Origin: Gibbula magus
Taxonomy: Eukaryota; Mollusca; Gastropoda; Trochida; Trochidae
DNA length: 64,000 nt
NCBI GenBank assembly: GCA_936450465.1
Contig: OW388289.1
Span: 82,206,868 to 82,270,867 of the forward strand
Direction: 5' to 3'
Part shown: positions 23,761-36,429 of the stretch, piece by piece
Layout of the letters: the number at the start of each line of letters is the position of its first letter
How positions within the stretch are numbered: position 1 is the first letter of the stretch
Position numbers and translations under genes: made by a program
Notes under the pieces: model-generated
Database searches by the model: none
Seen by the model: the letters and a program-made list of their open reading frames with translations, nothing else
What the model was told of the DNA's origin: nothing

Positions 23761-23895
23761 AACAGCAGAATAAGATTACGTCCATTTTGATCAAATTTCG
23801 TTATTTCTGATAATTGCTTTATGTAAATTTTACACAAAGCAATTATCCGAAATAACGAAATTTGATCCACATCGACGTAATCTTATTCTGCTGTT
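23761..23895. repeat. Foldback inverted repeat, arms about 67 bp
   Basis: The left arm (23761-23827) starts AACAGCAGAATAAGATTACG. The right arm (23829-23895) ends with its reverse complement. By eye about 60 of 67 positions pair, and the centre has essentially no loop. It would fold into one long hairpin as DNA or RNA. No clear target-site duplication is visible. It could be a foldback or MITE-type element whose middle is lost, or a hairpin-RNA locus. Confidence 0.85.
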
Positions 23896-26800
23896 CCAAA
23901 ACAATATAGATAAATGTAAAATATGTACTGAGTATGAAATGGTTAAAATACAACGAGAAAAGAGTCTATAGCAAACTCTTAAAATGCAATTCGTCCGGTA
24001 CTTGGTTTTATGTGCCAAAATGCTGATATCTAATTAATTGACGGACAATCGAGCCATATAGCCCTGTGTAGGTTACAAAGCTATGAGAAAATGCATTATG
24101 TATTAACAGAATAAGTAAAATCGTAAAAACCTTCAGATGGTATTCAGTTGTATCTACCTATGCTGATTAACGTGTCTGGTAAAGAGTCACAGACCCCAAA
24201 TTAAGACAATTCAAGTAATTAGTAATAAAAACTACTGCATGTAGACAGTGAAGCGAAGCGAAGCGTAACTCATTAGCACGCACGTTAATCCGCATAGGTA
24301 GATAAAAGTGATCTCATTTATATCCTCGACGCAGTGTCCCTTTAAGTCGGAACTGACAACACGTGAACAGCTTCATCCATCATATATGTTCATATATAGA
24401 AGTGATATGTTTAACTATTTCCCGTGATTGTGTACTTTCCTCAACTCTTAACACATATCTAAATAGTATATATTATACAGAAGACGACAATAACACATTA
24501 TCTGTTAATATCAGCGGTTGATAAGAAGGTCAACTCGCGAGATAAGGAGAATATAGGGAGACAAGAGAAGGACATGCGTCTGGTCCGCTCCATTAATCGC
24601 AGTAATCACTTATCCCTGCGCTGTGTCCAATTAAAACTACCAGAGAAAGTCCGTTGATACGAAACAAACGTGTCTGAGTAGGCATTAGTCCAACAATCCC
24701 CTCCCCCAGACAACAGCAATCTCCTGAAGCAGAGTCGATCATTGCTCGCCCTAGCTGGACGCTGTTTGTGCAGCCTAGGAGTCTAGATCTCACCAATACA
24801 GGCACATAAGCTAAAACAAAATCATCGTCAAATATGTTTTGAGATACATCTGGTTGAAACGGACATGTACCTGATATGGTATCTCCCGTATATCGACATT
24901 ACATTCAATGAAAATGCCAGTACCAAATTGCTCAACAACTCAAACAACGATACAAACATCTGTGCATTGGAGTATCGTTGAAGTGACCGACATTATACGA
25001 GTCCGATGGTATAATATTGGAATTGAAAATACATTCAATATTCGTCTGACTCCACAGGCTTTTTGAGAAATGAACTTCACATATACTAGCACACACAGTT
25101 TAACGCAGCATGAAGGTTTTCGGAGAACCGTGTACACCAATACTAGACTGATTACTACGTCACGATCTAGCTGATCGATTAAATCGATTGACAGTTCGAC
25201 AGTTCTGTACATTTCATCGAAGGTCTCATACAGGACATTTCAGGGTAGTGTAAAAAGAAGTACTTTTCAGGACATGTTACAAACGTTTACGTTAATAGAT
25301 AATCACAATCCCTAGTCTAAGAAACTGTTCACTATCCGATACATGAAGTCCACAGGAAACATTTTGGACGAAGAGGTATAGAATACTTTTGAAACGAGAC
25401 ATTAAAACAACGTTATAATTAAGTGGCAATGCCCTAACTTTATACATGGTTTAAATATAGCAGAGCACTTTCGTAGAGATAATGCACACATCGTCGTTAT
25501 AAAAAAGCCACTATGGAAGCAGTGCCCCTAAACAGCAGGTACTGTTCATAACTTACAGTGTACATGAAGCGCATCATGACATACTAACAACTACACAGTT
25601 CATTAACACAGAGAATACAAAGTGCAAAGGCCTTACGCAGCAACACCGTAACACCTAGTCTACTGTGGAAGAGACGGAACCAGGTCCAGAAACCACTTGC
25701 CCTACTTCCGGCCATTAAAGCATGCTGGTCGCATGTTGCTGTTTTACGACACAGACAGGTGACCATGATGTTTCCTGTCCAGAGAGACGAGTGGAGCTGA
25801 TGCATGATTGCACACAGATCGGTGCAGGAAGAGCGGCCAGATAGTGTCTCTGGCGTTTAGACTAAACACGCAAAAGCTCACAATAACATGTTGACGATAA
25901 GGGTACTTTATTAACATAATTCGATGTATTTTTAAAAAGAGAAGACCAGTAGTACATTCAATTTTGCGATGTTCTAAAGCTAAAAGTTCTTTGTTAGAAT
26001 TAACCATTCACGTGATATCAAGTAAAGCGTTGTTTCTGAATTATCGAATCAGATAACAATTACTTAAAACGTTGAAGGTTTCTTTCTCTAAAACTTTTAC
26101 TAAGAACAAACACAAATAACAAATGTCTTCTACATCTCATTAAGTATTTAGTAATAATAACAGTTTGTAGTTACAAAAGTATAAGTACATAAGTATATCT
26201 TTAAGGGAGCTTTTTAGTTTATTATTTCCAGTTCCAGGATAGATGATTAATGATATAAGGTGCACGTTCAGCAGGTAGTGGTACAAGTTACATTACGTAC
26301 TCGGAAGATTCACGGAGATTAACGTTTACTAGTTACAGGATGACCCTGCACTACTCTCCAGGGCGAGATGAAAGTGGCGTGTATTCCCACGTCGCTCTCA
26401 GTACATCTCCTGCCACTGTCTGTACTATAAGGTGGTGATGACTCACCCAAGGCAAGACATCACAGAAACAAGCAATATGTCTAGCAAGGGGGACCACTAA
26501 TTTCAACTCATGAACCACGCAGTGTATATGTTACTTCGATTTATACCTGAGTGGGAGGGTGAAGCTAAAGAAACGATATTCAGTGTTAGTCCAAGAGTAG
26601 ACCAAATCAAAAGGTTTCCATTTACATAAATCTTCGAGCACGCGTTTCGCAATTTAAATAGTAAATTAGTTGATGTTGATCATTTCACCTGAACAGTGTC
26701 GGGTTATTATTTTCTAATCGCTTTATCTACATGTATGAGGATATGACTCTCCAGTCAATTAAACTAGTTTAACGTATTCTCTTGCACTTCAAATTGAAGT

Positions 26801-26922
26801 TGAATTAGTATTGGTATCTCAATCTTTAAAGACATTCGAGATACAAACTCTCATCAAATATCTTACACAGAGTGATGGTTTATGTGGATTAACAATTTCT
26901 TTATTGTGGGAATATGGTTAGA

Positions 26923-26926
<4 letters not shown>
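23896..26926. other. Non-coding stretch
   Basis: About 3 kb. The GAAGC word repeats three times near 24250. All frames are under 95 codons and no domain is recognised. Confidence 0.4.
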
Positions 26927-27575
<649 letters not shown>

Positions 27576-28379
27576 GAGGGAATATACACCCACACTGTTG
27601 TTATGTACAATTCAGTGATAGCTCTACGTATGTGGGCCTCCTTTAAGACTTTTTAAAAGTTTTGTATCAATAAAAGGTACCTGTCAGGCGGTTGGAACTG
27701 TTAAGACACCACTAACTATCTACTGACATACTATCCACAAATAATCAAACAGTATTTAATCTATTCACTGTTGACAACTAATCAGGTATATTTGTCATCC
27801 TATCAAGGGCCTATCAAGTTAAATCAAGGGAGTTGTTTCATCAATCAATCATTAATAAACATGGGGTACTTCAAAGTTTACATGGTGAATAGTGGTCAGT
27901 ATACACTTTCATGTCAAACATGTTCATACCGTGCATACAACGACTGTTGGTCATTTCCTTAAATCGGCGACCCCACTGAAAACGTAAATCGAAAACGTAG
28001 TAAGCAGCTGAAGAATTGGGCATATCTTGTAAAAGCTGTCATCGTATTGGCAGAGGAGTTTTCTTCTTGAAGAGTTATCTCCACCGCGGTTCGTCACGTG
28101 ACCGTTGTTTTTGCCTCAATCCCGATAACTAACGTCAGATGAAGCATAGTGAAGACAGATAGTCATGCTTCATGTCGGCACATGACTTCACACTGTCAGC
28201 AAACTGACGAGATTGTCGGTTTTTAACTACGAAGTGCCGACAACTACAATAGCAAGATGTAGCGACTTAACGAACAAGATGTGTTTGGTAAACACTGATG
28301 CCTCCAGATATAATCATAGCTTCGATTAAATATCAAAGTGTTCTCAAAGTGACAAAAAACTACTATCGCTACCTCATGT
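27576..28379. other. Non-coding stretch with a palindromic E-box
   Basis: No gene recognised. It contains the E-box palindrome listed separately at 28093-28102. Confidence 0.4.
28093..28102. promoter_or_regulatory. Palindromic E-box GTCACGTGAC
   Basis: A perfect 10-base palindrome of the USF/MITF/TFEB (CLEAR) type. The identical 10-mer recurs at 42431-42440. No neighbouring gene is visible to give it a target, so function is unproven. Confidence 0.3.
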
Positions 28380-28622
28380 AAATGATCCGGTTAAGTATTA
28401 AATGTAAACTAACACTGACTTATCAAAAGTTATGGCGAAGGAAAAGGTGTCTGGAAAAGGATCAATGCGCCATGATGAAGATCCGGAGTGAACAATTGCC
28501 TCATCTGAAAGGTCTCACACGTAGGGCTGTACATGTCAAGTTATCACTGAGTAATAACAAATATATATATTAGCCAAGGTTAAAGTTTTTTCTGACAAAC
28601 GAACAGGCAGACGGACAGGTTT

Positions 28623-28623
<1 letters not shown>
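28380..28623 (+). repeat. Possible dispersed repeat with degenerate GACGG tail
   Basis: The end (28580-28620) reads AAGGTTAAAGTTTTTTCTGA, then ACGAACAGGCAGACGGACAGG, a worn version of the tetranucleotide tails of families A to C. This style is seen in bivalve repeats. There is no second copy in this window, so the upstream limit is a guess. Confidence 0.35.
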
Positions 28624-28660
<37 letters not shown>

Positions 28661-28673
28661 ACACACACACACA
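28624..28673. repeat. 37-base poly-C tract followed by (AC)n
   Basis: Thirty-seven consecutive C residues (28624-28660), then ACACACACACACA. The length may be unreliable, since such tracts are hard to sequence. Potential to form an i-motif, or a G-quadruplex on the opposite strand, follows from base composition. Confidence 0.95.
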
Positions 28674-29133
28674 GAATCTCCGATTCGGGGGTATTAAAAT
28701 CCAAAATATTTTGCAAAATGATTCTTATCATTGAAGAAAAGCTATAATTACAGTTTTCACTTATTGGTCTACTGGAGGCTACCGTTGCATATATTAACTA
28801 ATAATATATATGTAATTCCGCAACTATTGGTACAACTACGACTGATCCAACGGTGACAAAGACTACATCCATTCCTACTTCTTTACTGTCAGCTTACAAT
28901 ACATGATACTATTTAACACCCTTTGATATAAGTGACGACTGAGCCTGTTACTACAAATACTATTACTAACTGCATGTCTCTACTACTACTATTACCGTTT
29001 TATCTACAACAGCTACTCTACACATACACCACTTCTACAGAAAGACTTACTCATTCTTTTCTACACCTACATACGGTCATACACCTTTCCCAACTCAACA
29101 TATAATATATTATAATTCGTCCAAAAATACTCA
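28674..29133. other. Non-coding stretch
   Basis: Increasing density of ACT triplets toward 29134; no gene. Confidence 0.4.
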
Positions 29134-29372
29134 TACAACTACAACTACAACTGCCACTACTACTACTGCCACTACTGCTACTGCTACTACTTCTTCTACA
29201 ACTGCTACTACTACTACTGCCACTGCTACTACTGTTACTGCTACTACAACTACTACTACTGCTGCTACTACTACTGCTGTTACTACTACTGTTACTGCTG
29301 GTTTAGCTGCTACTACTACAACTGCTACTACAACTGCTACTACTACCACTATTGCTACTGCTACTGCTACTG

Positions 29373-29407
<35 letters not shown>

Positions 29408-29430
29408 GTTATTCCTCCTCTTGCTACTAC
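29134..29430. repeat. Imperfect (ACT/GCT/ACA)n trinucleotide tract
   Basis: About 300 bases of interrupted ACT with GCT, GCC and ACA variants, purest at 29378-29407. The Val/Ala-only minus-strand frame is a by-product. Confidence 0.95.
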
Positions 29431-29881
29431 TTTTACTACTTTAAAGTGTTTGAGAAGCAGCTCCGACTAATGAGATATACAGGACCGTTACCCTGAACTA
29501 CGACAGGAACACAGGAACACTGGAACATAAACAACTAATTCCAGGACAATCCCTTCTCCATCGCAAGTGAAACCATCTGATAACTCGACCCTAGTTACAC
29601 CGGCACAGACGTCTAATTGGCCTGCCTTCTTCCTTCTGCATGAAACTAACGAATCTGTTGATGTGACTGACATGGGACTAATGAACGTTGTTTTGGCGGA
29701 CATGAAAAACAGATCCGGTTACAAGAAGCAGCGACACGAACCCTAACATCTGCATTCATACGAGAGCTATATGAAACCAACGAATGTTTTGGTCTTGGCT
29801 TTATGCAATTTCATATTACAGTTACTATATAGCGAGTTAGTGACATTTGAACAAACATATCTGTTCTCAGCTATTGAAGCT
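29431..29881. other. Non-coding stretch
   Basis: No gene recognised; short frames only. Confidence 0.35.
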
Positions 29882-30118
29882 ACAATCTCATTAAAATCAT
29901 ATCTTTGATTCGTTCCTAAGGCTAGACCTATTTGGGTCATTACTCATCGAAGATCTGACGGAATCGTGTAGAGCTCCTTGTTCGCCGTAAGTTGTTACTT
30001 TCCTGTCGAAAATACACGGGTTTCCACGGGATTCCGTCAGATCTTGGATGAGTGGCAACTCAAATTTTTAAAGTTTAACCTTGGGAACGAATCAAAGATA
30101 TGATTTTAATGAGATTGT
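29882..30118. mobile_element. MITE-like element with long terminal inverted repeats
   Basis: The arms are 29882-29965 and 30030-30118. The outer 40 bases, starting ACAATCTCATTAAAATCATA, pair at 39 of 40 positions. The inner 24, ending GATCTGACGGAATC, pair at about 23 of 24. The part between is more diverged, with a small length difference. The loop is 64 bp. The flanks TGAAGCT and TGAATCT agree at 6 of 7 bases and could be a target-site duplication. There is no coding capacity, so movement would depend on a transposase elsewhere. The superfamily is not identified. Confidence 0.7.
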
Positions 30119-33100
30119 TGAATCTATGGCAACTCCAATCAACCTCCTCATGACATCCCCCTTCTTTATTAGAATCATATGTATTTGTCATAACACGAGG
30201 AAAGCAAGATGAACTTATAAATGGTGACACGTTTTTAAACGCACCAATGCAAACACAATAGATACGTTACTCATTACATCATTTCCAACTATACATAACA
30301 CCTGCTTTCTATACTTCATGGTTGATCCGGTAACACGTATAGTAACGAACAGTGCTCAGCTAACACGGTTACCCTGCCGTCAACATGTGTCTCACGACGC
30401 AGCCACAGACACATGGATCTTTCTTGGTAACAATGAAGCCATTTTATCTGACATGAACGAAAGTAGAGTTTTCAGTATATGTTCTTACTCTATACGACCA
30501 AACACACACACCACTGACACATTAATTGAACAAGTGTTAAGATTCCTGCATGAGACCTATAAACCGTTACAGTATTGTAGCGACAATGTTGACGTTCTAC
30601 GAGTGTTCAGCTACACCATCAACACTACCATTCACACACTGTATAAGCGTGAAGAAGCAATCAGGTTTCAATTTGCGAGGGTCGAGGTAATGAGGAGGTA
30701 TGGATAGACTCGCGCCATCACTTCACATCCACCACTCCAGTCTATAGAAAGGTCAGAAGTCACAGAAGCGACTAATTCCATTGCTTAAAGCTTTAACGAC
30801 CAACTGGCTCATTAACAAGAGACCAAGTGAAAATTTCTTCCACCTCATACAAATGTTAAATGTCATTGAAAACATGATATTCTTAAAATTCTCATTTCAG
30901 ACAGTGGGCTTTGGAAAATGTGCAAGTGGTTTAGATGACAATACAAAGTAGGATGTTACTTCAATCAGCGCGATTTCTTCGACTCTCATCATTAAGATTC
31001 AAAAGAGATAAAATTCCCTTGTATTGAAATCCGTTTACAAGTGAAGCCTCCCACCGTAGTATATTTCTCAGCAAGTAGACACGGGCGATCCTGGAAATCA
31101 GTTAGTACTGGTTTGATAGATAACGGTAGAAAGAGTAGGGGATCCACAGATAAAGTAACCACAGTGAGAGCTAAGAGACTGGGCCACAGAACATCAAAAG
31201 AACCAACATAGGTATTGCTTTCCTGGAAGGAGACGGGGAGGTAACCCTGCCTTGAAAAAACACAAAGCGGAACGACTCAAAGATTGACGTCTTTGTCGAG
31301 ATATACGGGCTGGTAAAGTTCCAGAGTCAGTGCCCTTGCACCTGTGGTGAGCTCTGATAGGACCTTTTCAGTGGTTGCAAAAACTCCACCAATTTATGTA
31401 TTTATATGAAACTGTCCGAGTAACTCTCCATTCTCTATAATTAACAAAACGAGTGGCTTCGGTTACTTTTGGTAATGACATTGTCCTTTAAAGGAAAGGA
31501 CTGTTTTACGGACTAAGTATTCTATTAACTACAGTTTTAGGACTAAGACATTTCCCCGTGCTTTCGTACGTTTTGTGTCAACTTTGTTTTTGAGTTATAT
31601 GGCAATATGTTATTTTGGATTTTGTTTAGCATGTTTCCATATACATCATGCATTGTTTTCATTTCCGATGTTTGAGGAAGAAATACAAGAATAGCTTTGA
31701 TACAGACCCGTTCAAACTGGTTTTAGAAATCCATACTAGTCATATTACTTAATCGTATTTTGTGCTATCCGGCGCAATATTTCTCTAAATGACGTCTAGA
31801 ATTGACATGCATGAACTCATATGGCAGTCTACCAGGTTATTTGAACTAAGAGATACAATAGTTATAATGTATTAAAATGTGTCTATGAAGTCTACCTTCG
31901 TATTAAAAAGTTGTCCAGTCTTTGAGAGAAAAGCTTGATTGGAAACATTTAAAACTAATGATGTAAATCAGTATCTAAAACGCATTTTGAAAATATTATA
32001 CAAATATGTACACGTAACTGATTAATAACTAAATACATTAATATAATACTGATTATTACATTTATTATGGTTAAAACATTATTTTCAGGTACATTATGAT
32101 ATGTTCTTTTATTTCGTCGGGGCATGAAGTACACTGTTGACATTATCGTGTTTTACAACTCTATCCTTGATGAAATTACATATAGGTCCTTACTCAACTT
32201 CTTGTGCTATCACCATATACATGTACGCATGGTGTTAGCTAAAGTATGATTTGATGTGATTTCCTGCCTGATCACCGTTATGTATACCAATGCACGGAGC
32301 GTTCATGTTAGGTTGTCACATTTACATAACGTCTGAAGCCTATCAGTAAAGTAAGCAGTTGTAAAGAAAGTCTAATAAAATACAGATGCGTAACCATAAT
32401 AAACAAGCCATTAGCACGTCAGGGGAACTGAGAGGTTGTATCATCCACACGCCTACTTCACACTATATAACCCATCCCTTGGAACCTGAGTCGAACACAA
32501 GCCTAAACAGACGTTTGAAGTCCAATGTGTGCGATGTCAAGATGAACGTTTAAAAAGATGTATCGCTAACTTTTTACCTTATTACTCATATTCGTCATGC
32601 AATTGAAACATGGCCAAGAGGGATGATCAACATATACCTGTAAACATGATCAAACTCAGAATGGGCGTTTTGAATAAATATTTTATCAAACTCACTTTCT
32701 GATAATCTGCTGAATTCCAACATTGTGAAAATCAATTACATTGAAACTAAGGCATCTCTGATTAGAAATTGAAAGGTTAGAGTAATTTTCATGTTGCAGT
32801 ATTGACAGTTGTTAATGAAACGACTTTGTGAAACGAGATGGTACTAGACGAAGCTTAATCGACACCAGGCTGAACTTTGCTAAATTTATAAAAAGGTTTC
32901 TTCATTGTTAGCGACAATTGACAATGGAAACGGGTGTGTTTGTTCAGCACTGATTCCTGGATGTCAGATATTTATATTATCAAAATGTTTGAATGTCAAA
33001 TGAGCCCTGTTGTCACCTTAGTTCTACCATAAACATTAACAACCTTGCCTCTGAAATATATTAAATAATTAATTGTTGTTAAACATATATAATCATAGGC

Positions 33101-35898
33101 CTATCCCTGACCAATTAAAAGTTAGATTTTTTGGTACATGTGTAAAAATTACTTCTCCTGAATGGGCTACAGACAATGTATACACAGTCGGGTATCGATA
33201 GAAGAACATTTATGGCCATTTATAATTTATTTGTTTCATTTCCAGCGGCATTAACCTTTAATTCATGTCCGATCTTTACACAATATGATAAACGAAAACA
33301 GTGTGACTTGCATCAATTTATCAATTGAACACAGACGCCGTTTTTGCTAACTATACCCGAGCGCCGTGTCGAGGGGATGTCAGTATCTAGTCGCGCAGTC
33401 GTGTTCAATAATGAAGACATATGGGCAGCAAGTAACTCTCGATATGAGCATAACCATGCTGATTGACAATCACAGAAGCAAATGAAGCAAAGGTGTCTGT
33501 GGATCATCAATAAAGTGTTATACCCCGGTGGAGATAAGTTAATCAGAGAGTACATACATATATACATGTAAGTAATCCTGTTACTATCCACAAAGGTTAA
33601 TGGTATGCTTAACTGATGGATAGCTAAGGAATATTCGTTGGTACCAGGCACAGCATAGATTTTTCCTTTTAAAAACAAACAGAGGCAGAACTAATTGATT
33701 TTATGATAATATAGCCATATAGTGTTTATAGCCTTACAAAATACATTTAAAGGTAATGAAGCACGCTTTCTGCAAATATATTTTTTTTTAAATTTCCCAT
33801 TTATAATGATAGAATATGTCATATATATTTACTTTAGAGGGTTAAACATCTTATTACACAAACCAATTATCCGTAGTGGTAATAACGGTGTTGCGTATAA
33901 AGCAGCAAAAAATGCATGTCGGCCATTTTAATATGAAGACATTTTATTATTTCGAATTACAAAAACGATTCCCATGACTTTACCGAACCATGTACACTCA
34001 TTTTTTAACTTGATTATCCGAAGAGAGAAGGGAGTTTTACTATTGGTGACATTATTTTTCAAATACATTTCATTGACTTATTTGAGCAACTTCCCCTTTA
34101 ACACAAATTTATGTCCACTGAACATTTGGTTTAACAAAATAAACACGAATGTTTGAAAATGAAAGAGTACATATCAAATAAGTATATTAACATATCAACG
34201 ACAACATTTTGGTTGAATGTGTCTTATTATCCAAGCACTTGGTAAAGTTACTAGAGCAAAATGAAATCTGACAATGTGCGGAGAGTGGAAGATGCACTGT
34301 AAGAAATATATCTGAAGTCTTCGCTGACAGTATATCCATATGTTCCTGTTGGAGCCTTTCTATTACCAGACATTGTTTTCAAAAACATCTTGATGTTATC
34401 TGCATTTACAATCTTGGTTCATTAAAAATATCGTTTCAATTTCACAGAAGGTGCGTCGAAGCGCATGGAGGCTGGAGAGGAAATGCATGTCTTCAAACCC
34501 TACTTCGACCTTTTGACGCGTCGGTCTATTTTTAACAGTTGACGAGATATATTTAGATGTTTATTTTCAGCTCCTGCTGCGCTTGAGGCCTGCCTCACTG
34601 TTTTTGAAAATAACATGATGACCTTGTCTTCGGTTCAAACGACAGAAGGAACTTAAGGGCTGTACAGAAGTGCAAAACGCTCAATCAGAGAGGAATAATC
34701 AGCATATGCTGTCTTCAGGAGAATTAGTGGATTACTTTTCATTATGCCTGCTAATTCAATAATACACTTTATGGCTATATGAGTGGTTTCTTGAAATCAG
34801 GAGGTTAGTGAACTTCAAAAGAACATGGAGGTAATTATTGCAATTCCTTGGCTATCTTCAAGTACGACTTCAAGAACGGAATTGTATTTTCAAATAGTTT
34901 GTTTCAGAAAATAAACATGCCATGTTTAGGTTTTATGTTATTTTGACAGTTGTATTTTGACTACCTTAATAAAAGTCAAGAAGCACTGAGGGCGTAAATA
35001 AACCGAAGACAGTGTAGCGTTTACACTACATGAAACTACGTGAACACCATCACATTTCAAAACCTTTATATATATATTTGGTATATGTTTCAGTCTCATA
35101 ATTGCATGCTTTGTATGCGTGTGAATTCCATTTCCATAAATATTTAAGTCTCACTTTTTCAAAATTCAATATGGTTGTTTTGGATAGCGATGGTGATAGT
35201 ATGGGAAGGAAGTTTAAACCGTCAACTGCTCATGTACTGGTCACTAAGCTGATGTTAAGCACCATCTGTTTCCCGGCCCATTGTTGCAATGTATTTCCAT
35301 GCACGGTCTCCGCTGCCATGTTTTCCTAGGAAAACACAGAACGACTCAACAATCACCAAGTATTATCGGATTTGCTCATACATGATAAAATCAGAAACAC
35401 TTTTAGTGTAAAACAATAAACTCGGGTTTCTCTAAATATCGTGAACCCGTGAGATTATGATTTAAAACAGTTCCGTCTGCTGACCAGACAAAGCAATACA
35501 ATATCCCAGATGAAGCTGTTAGTCCTGGGATTTGGCAAAATATTTATCGACAAATAAGTCTCCGCTAAGACATTGAATTCCGATACTTGAGCCGATATGG
35601 TTCCCGAGGTTGCTCTTGTTATCTGCAACTTGTCTTCGTTGGAGATTATTTTCCCGATACAAGTCTGCAGAAACAAAGTCAATAGGTAAACCTATCTGAT
35701 TCCCTTCCCTGTCTTGAGATGTTTACCCGTTGTCATGAAAGGGATACTCTGTGGTGTATCAATACAACGTTAGGGGGATTTGTCTTTCTGAATAACACCA
35801 ATCTCACTTGTGCTTCCAGGACAATGACTCAAATGTTGGCTTTACAAAAATATACACTACAATTTCGCATAAGCACATTTATCATTTATTTAAACATT
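30119..35898. other. Long non-coding stretch
   Basis: About 5.8 kb with no supportable gene apart from the doubtful frame at 30318-30707. A TATATAA word lies at 32464-32470. The minus-strand frame at 33313-33678 (121 codons) has no domain I recognise. Confidence 0.4.
30318..30707 (+). CDS. Open frame of 129 codons, doubtful, function unknown
   Basis: ATG to stop with balanced amino-acid composition, unlike the repeat-derived frames. It contains no motif, signal peptide or membrane segment I recognise. The start context is weak: T at -3, although G follows the ATG. For a window of this size and base composition, one random frame of about this length is expected, so the length is not evidence. 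No splice sites or neighbours support it. It could be chance, or a decayed exon. Confidence 0.12.
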   Translation: MVDPVTRIVTNSAQLTRLPCRQHVSHDAATDTWIFLGNNEAILSDMNESRVFSICSYSIRPNTHTTDTLIEQVLRFLHETYKPLQYCSDNVDVLRVFSYTINTTIHTLYKREEAIRFQFARVEVMRRYG

Positions 35899-36176
35899 CT
35901 ATAATGGTCAGATCTGAAAATGACCGATACTAAATCAACGACGTCGAACCAAAACGTGTGGGAAATCAGCGTTTTCATGACAGGGACAGAATAAGAGTCT
36001 TCAGATTTAGGTGTCCTAAGTGTTTATTTTTGATTTTATTTTTATTAAAAAAAACCTATAACGGTCAGATCTGACAATGACTGATACTAAATCAAGACGA
36101 CGTCGAACCAAAACGTGTGAGAAATCAGCGTTGTCACGACAGGGACAGAATAACAGTCTTCAGATTTTAGTGTTTA
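35899..36176. repeat. 157-bp tandem duplication
   Basis: Copy 1 (35899-36026) and copy 2 (36056-36176) share CGACGTCGAACCAAAACGTG, GAAATCAGCGTT, ACGACAGGGACAGAATAA or its close variant, and GTCTTCAGATTT. Each opens with the palindrome TCAGATCTGA. The copies are about 90 per cent alike by eye, with small indels near the ends. It lies 250 bp upstream of the 31-bp minisatellite. Confidence 0.85.
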
Positions 36177-36429
36177 ACATAAATACTTGTAGTCACGTGA
36201 TTAGAAAATTTTAACTGCAATCTCAAACCGTCGCAATTTCCATGAAGATTAGAAAACGGATCCTTAGGGCAAAGTATGCAATACTATACAGGATCTAGCT
36301 TGTATTGTTCTAAGGATAAGAAATTCATCTACAAACGAAGATTTGATTATCTTTCTGTGAGTCTAAGTTTTCAGGGAATATTTTGTCATCGCAAATTTTT
36401 TTTTTCACGCAAATATAGGTCCGAGGCAC

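Noticed and set aside
29131..29349. Val/Ala-only frame
   Set aside because: It is a translation of the ACT-type trinucleotide tract.
33313..33678. 121-codon minus-strand frame
   Set aside because: Length near the chance limit, no domain, no usable start context and no neighbouring exon.
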